A stretch of DNA of 9,003 nt. Origin: Halococcaceae archaeon (GTDB taxonomy: Archaea > Halobacteriota > Halobacteria > Halobacteriales > Halalkalicoccaceae). This document shows positions 5,945-9,003 of the stretch, in pieces (the first letter of the stretch is position 1; each line of letters begins with the position of its first letter). Under the pieces are notes generated by a model. The model was not told where the DNA came from, ran no database searches, and worked only from the letters and a program-made list of their open reading frames with translations. The stretch lies in the NCBI GenBank assembly GCA_007128515.1, contig SKXI01000144.1:1-9003 (forward strand). Reading direction: 5' to 3'. The position numbers and the translations under genes were made by a program.

Positions 5945-8131
5945 TCACTTCCGCCGGCCGTTGATCGCCGCGGAGAGCGCGCGGATCCGATCGAGCGGCG
6001 TTGCCTCGCCGACGGCCGCCTGCGTGAGGTAGAGGAACGTCCCGAGCACGAGCGCGCCGACCTGGACGACCAGCTGCGGGTGGGCCATGATAACGACCCC
6101 GAGGACCAAGAACACCGCCCGTAGGCCGTACGTCGGCGCCCGTTCGAGGTCGAAGCGGTAGTTCAGCCCGTGAACGACGATCAGCGCGCCCGCGAGGACG
6201 AGCAGGCTCGTGAGCACCAGTTCGCCGCCGATCACGCCGCCGTGGTCGACGATCTCGGGGTGGTAGACGAACGAGAAGGGCAGGAGGAACAGCGGTGCGG
6301 AGATCTTCACCGCCTCGAAACACGTCTCCCAGAAGTCCGAGCCCGCGATACCGGTGGCGACCGCCACGCAGGTCGCGATCGGGGGCGTCAGCCCCGCCAG
6401 GATCGCGGCGTAGAAGACGAAGTAGTGGCCGGCGAAGTCGGGCAGGAAGAACTGGTTGACGAGCGTCGGCGCGATCAACAGCGCGACGATCGTGTACGCG
6501 GCGGTCGTCGGCATCCCCAGCCCGAGCAGGATGCAGATGACCATCGCCATGATCGCGGCGAAGATCAGCACCCCGCCGGAGAGGTCCATCAGCGTGAGCG
6601 AGATCGCCGTCGGGACGCCGGTCGCCATCAGGATGTCGACGACGCCGTTGATCGCTGCGAGGATGATCGCCACCGGCGCGAGCACGACGATCCCCTCGCG
6701 GAAGCCGTTAAAGGTCTGCTTGAGCGTGTCGACGAACGTCCAGAACGCGAGCCGGACGTTCGAGGTGTCGTACGCCTGCTTCCCGGTCGGGATCGCGACG
6801 CCGAGGGTGACCATCGTGACGACCGTCCAGAACGCCGAGGTCATCACGGTGTACTGGACGATCCCCAGCAGGTAGACCAGGACGAACAGCGGTATCCCGA
6901 ACTTGATCGCCTCCAGGGCGATCTCCGACTGCGTGAGCTGCTGGTCGAAGATCTCGTCCATGTCGGGCTCTTCGATCTGCGGTGCCGCGGCGTAGTGGAC
7001 CGCGACGACGATCACGGTCATCAGGATCGCGGCGGGGATCAGCCCGGCGACGATGACGTCGACGTACGAAACCCCCTGGATGAGCGTCGCCATGACGAAC
7101 GCGCCCGCGCCCATCACCGGCGGGAGGACCTGCCCGGACGTCGAGGCGACGGACTCGATCGCGGCCGCGGTCTTCGGTTTGACGCCGCTTTCTTTCATCA
7201 TCGGGATGGTGAACGAACCGGTCATCCCCGCGTTCGCGGTCTGGCTGCCGTTGACCGAGCCGATGACGGCGCTCGCGATCACCGCGGTCTGGGCGACCCC
7301 CGAGTCGAGGTACTTCCCGGATCGCACCGCCGCCCGGAGGATCAGGTCGAACGCGCCGTAGGCCTTCAACATCCCGGCGTACAGGAGGAACAGCGCGATC
7401 CACGCCGCGGTGAGCTGGGTGAGGAAGCCGAAGAAGCCGTCGACGCTGATGACGAGGATGCGGAGCATCCGTGTGTGCGAGATGCCGGTGTGTCCGAGCG
7501 TCCCCGGAATCAGCCAGCCGAACAGCCCGTAGGCCATCCCGACGAGCAACACCGCGAGGAACGTGATCCCGAACGCCCGCCAGGTGATGTAGATCATCAC
7601 CAGCGTGAACGACGCCGCCAGGACGAGCTCCGGCTGGGAGGCGCCGCCGCGGCCCGCGAGCGCGATCGCGTTGACGTAGACGTAGATCACCGTCGGGATC
7701 GAGACGGCGACCACCCCGAGCAACACGAGCGTGTCCCACCGGTTCTCCGGCGCGACCAGCGCCCTCACGTCGGTCGCGATGTGGCGCTCGCCACCGCCGA
7801 CCCGTTTGATCATCTCGTGGAGGGCGTAGAGCGCGATCACGCCGCCGAGGAAGCCGGCCCCGAACTGCCCGCGGTAGGGCGAGGTCCCGACGATCGCCCC
7901 CTGGAGGTACGCCATCCACATCACGTAGAACCAGAACGGGATCGAGAGCACCGCGAGCAGCGTCCAGAGCGTCACCCGTTCGCTCAGCCGCTCGCGCGAG
8001 AGCCGCTCGGAGAGCACCGCACCGATCGGGCGGTTCGCCAGCTCCGCGTCGACCTCCCAGGGGAGATCCGACTCCTTCTCCGATAGATCGATCCCGCCCT
8101 CTTCCTCCTCGGTCGGTGGTTCGTCCCTCAT
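5945..8131 (-). CDS. TRAP transporter fused permease (4TM/12TM type, TAXI-linked)
   Basis: This 728-residue inner-membrane protein is the permease of a tripartite ATP-independent periplasmic transporter with both membrane subunits in one chain. Residues 1-50 are acidic and polar. Membrane segments start near residue 55, with a small-subunit-like part up to ~210 and the large DctM-like part after it. Signature stretches are GSVNGSQTANAGMTGSFTIP (291-310), VASTSGQVLPPVMGAGAF (328-345), LGLGMPTTAAYTIVALL (536-552) and GLTPPIATCVAVATGIAGSD (580-599). A polar loop lies at ~383-410. About three more hydrophobic segments form a C-terminal extension (637-710), as in many fused TRAP permeases. These carriers use an ion gradient, commonly Na+, to import carboxylates and related solutes. 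The gene lies 98 bp downstream of the TAXI binding-protein gene on the same strand, which supports one operon. GGGGAG at 8148-8143 is a possible ribosome binding site 11 nt before the ATG. Confidence 0.95.
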   Translation of the reverse strand: MRDEPPTEEEEGGIDLSEKESDLPWEVDAELANRPIGAVLSERLSRERLSERVTLWTLLAVLSIPFWFYVMWMAYLQGAIVGTSPYRGQFGAGFLGGVIALYALHEMIKRVGGGERHIATDVRALVAPENRWDTLVLLGVVAVSIPTVIYVYVNAIALAGRGGASQPELVLAASFTLVMIYITWRAFGITFLAVLLVGMAYGLFGWLIPGTLGHTGISHTRMLRILVISVDGFFGFLTQLTAAWIALFLLYAGMLKAYGAFDLILRAAVRSGKYLDSGVAQTAVIASAVIGSVNGSQTANAGMTGSFTIPMMKESGVKPKTAAAIESVASTSGQVLPPVMGAGAFVMATLIQGVSYVDVIVAGLIPAAILMTVIVVAVHYAAAPQIEEPDMDEIFDQQLTQSEIALEAIKFGIPLFVLVYLLGIVQYTVMTSAFWTVVTMVTLGVAIPTGKQAYDTSNVRLAFWTFVDTLKQTFNGFREGIVVLAPVAIILAAINGVVDILMATGVPTAISLTLMDLSGGVLIFAAIMAMVICILLGLGMPTTAAYTIVALLIAPTLVNQFFLPDFAGHYFVFYAAILAGLTPPIATCVAVATGIAGSDFWETCFEAVKISAPLFLLPFSFVYHPEIVDHGGVIGGELVLTSLLVLAGALIVVHGLNYRFDLERAPTYGLRAVFLVLGVVIMAHPQLVVQVGALVLGTFLYLTQAAVGEATPLDRIRALSAAINGRRK

Positions 8132-8183
8132 TCGTGTCGTCTCTCCCCTGTATGCCCCTGATTGTCACACTCGTGGAGCCGGA

Positions 8184-8199
8184 CGTAAGGTTTTCCCCC
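8184..8199 (-). promoter_or_regulatory. Possible internal promoter before the TRAP permease gene
   Basis: On the minus strand a GGGGGAAAA block followed by CCTTACG gives a BRE/TATA-like order, about 55-60 nt upstream of the permease ATG. A start ~25 nt downstream would leave a leader of about 30 nt that includes the GGGGAG ribosome binding site. It may allow permease expression apart from the binding protein. The match to the haloarchaeal consensus is weak. Confidence 0.25.
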
Positions 8200-8229
8200 G
8201 CTTTGCGGACCCTCGCTCGCCTCACGGCC

Positions 8230-9003
8230 TCACTCGGCGTCCGCCTCGCCCTCCTCCCAGGCGTCGTCCCAGACGTCGTTGTCCTGGTAGAACTCGACCA
8301 TCCCCGGGTGGACGGGGACCCCTTCCATGAGCACCTCCGTCATCACTTCGGGGTCGTACTCGAGCGTCGTGGGATCGGACTCGCGCAGCGTGTCGTGGTG
8401 CTCGTGGGCGATCCGTGCCATCTCGTAGACCGCGTCGGGGTGGACGTCCGCACCGAACGCCCACTGGCCCTGCAACGCCCAGTGGAAGAACTCGTCGTCC
8501 TCGTCCAATCCGAGTTCGCCGAAGACGTCCTGCTCGTAGGGGTAGGCTCCCTGCCAGACCCCCGTCGCACCGGGGATCCCCTCGACGGTCTCGACGAAGT
8601 GATCGTCGACCTCGATGAAGTACAGCGACCCGTCGCTCCTGACGTCGACCTCCTGACACCAGCCGGCGAGTTCGACCTGGTTCGCGCCGTAGAGCGCGAG
8701 CGCGTCGACCCGTCCCTCCTCGACCGCTCCCGGGATGTCGTCGGTGTCCTCGTTGTTGATGTCGTTCGCGTCCCAGATGCCGTCCTCGCGGAGCACCGTC
8801 TCCGTCAGCAGCCGGGTACCGAAGCCGGGCTCGATCGGGTAGACCGTGTAGCCACCCTCGCGGAGGTCCTCCGTCGACTCGATGCCCGAGCCCTCCATCG
8901 CCACCCAGTGCATCTCGAGGCTCGTGAAGAGAAAGCCCTGTTGTGGGAGGTTCTCGACCGGGTCCTCGTCGAACGGCGAGTTCCCCTCGAGCGCCGCCGA
9001 CCA
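8230..9003 (-). CDS. TAXI-family TRAP transporter solute-binding protein, N-terminal part outside window
   Basis: The last 257 codons and the TGA stop are present; the start and any lipoprotein signal lie beyond 9003. An ATG at 8911-8913 is internal: the frame stays open through it and the preceding residues (PQQGFLFTSLEMHWVAMEGS) continue a typical TAXI strand-helix pattern. Counting from the first residue in the window, the family's SGI-x(4)-DL segment is at 39-47, EPGFGTRLLTE (58-68) corresponds to the usual PGSGT ligand-binding loop, and EEGRVDALALYGANQ (95-109) to the GxxDA segment. The product would bind solute outside the membrane and deliver it to the permease encoded 98 bp downstream on the same strand. 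It is very acidic, especially at the C-terminus (residues ~246-257), as expected for an exported protein in high salt. The ligand is unknown; TAXI proteins are often linked to glutamate or other carboxylates. Confidence 0.9.
   Translation of the reverse strand, partial: WSAALEGNSPFDEDPVENLPQQGFLFTSLEMHWVAMEGSGIESTEDLREGGYTVYPIEPGFGTRLLTETVLREDGIWDANDINNEDTDDIPGAVEEGRVDALALYGANQVELAGWCQEVDVRSDGSLYFIEVDDHFVETVEGIPGATGVWQGAYPYEQDVFGELGLDEDDEFFHWALQGQWAFGADVHPDAVYEMARIAHEHHDTLRESDPTTLEYDPEVMTEVLMEGVPVHPGMVEFYQDNDVWDDAWEEGEADAE

Noticed and set aside
6170..8086. A 638-codon open frame on the plus strand opposite the TRAP permease gene
   Set aside because: Its translation is a monotonous Arg/Asp/Glu/His-rich string with no domain pattern. 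It mirrors a well-supported membrane protein gene and is a GC-rich antisense artefact.

Overview
The window reads as chromosomal DNA of a halophilic archaeon (class Halobacteria). The DNA is very GC-rich, the predicted proteins are strongly acidic (many Asp/Glu, few Lys), 5' leaders look short or absent, and the few AT-rich spots lie just upstream of genes. The genus cannot be told from the sequence. Six protein genes fill almost all of it; the first and last run off the window edges. I see no rRNA, tRNA, CRISPR array, transposase or integrase gene.

Layout. (1) Positions 1-1052, plus strand: the 3' part of a gene for a tandem PsbP-like-repeat protein. (2) Positions 1105-1671, plus strand: a small cupin protein with two C-terminal zinc ribbons. 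(3) Positions 1791-4511, minus strand: a two-gene operon. A biotin carboxylase-BCCP fusion subunit of an acyl-CoA carboxylase (2721-4511) is followed with no gap by birA (1791-2720), the ligase that attaches biotin to that kind of subunit. (4) Positions 4512-4713: a divergent intergenic region holding two candidate promoters, a 15-bp perfect direct repeat and a 10-bp inverted repeat. (5) Positions 4714-5913, plus strand: an MFS transporter. (6) Positions 5945-9003, minus strand: a TRAP transporter of the TAXI type. The substrate-binding protein gene (8230 to the edge) lies upstream of a fused membrane permease gene (5945-8131).

How the genes work together. The carboxylase subunit and BirA form an obvious unit: BirA should biotinylate Lys562 of the carboxylase, which then carries CO2 to a carboxyltransferase subunit not encoded here. 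The TAXI protein and the permease form a secondary uptake system, probably for a carboxylate or similar small solute. The MFS gene is divergent from the carboxylase operon, so the two may share regulation; its substrate is unknown. No functional link is evident for the PsbP-like or cupin/zinc-ribbon genes.

I found no clear new multi-gene system. The items most worth a second look are the repeats in the accC/MFS divergent promoter region, the cupin plus double zinc ribbon fusion, and the perfect hairpin that overlaps the stop codon of the PsbP-like gene.
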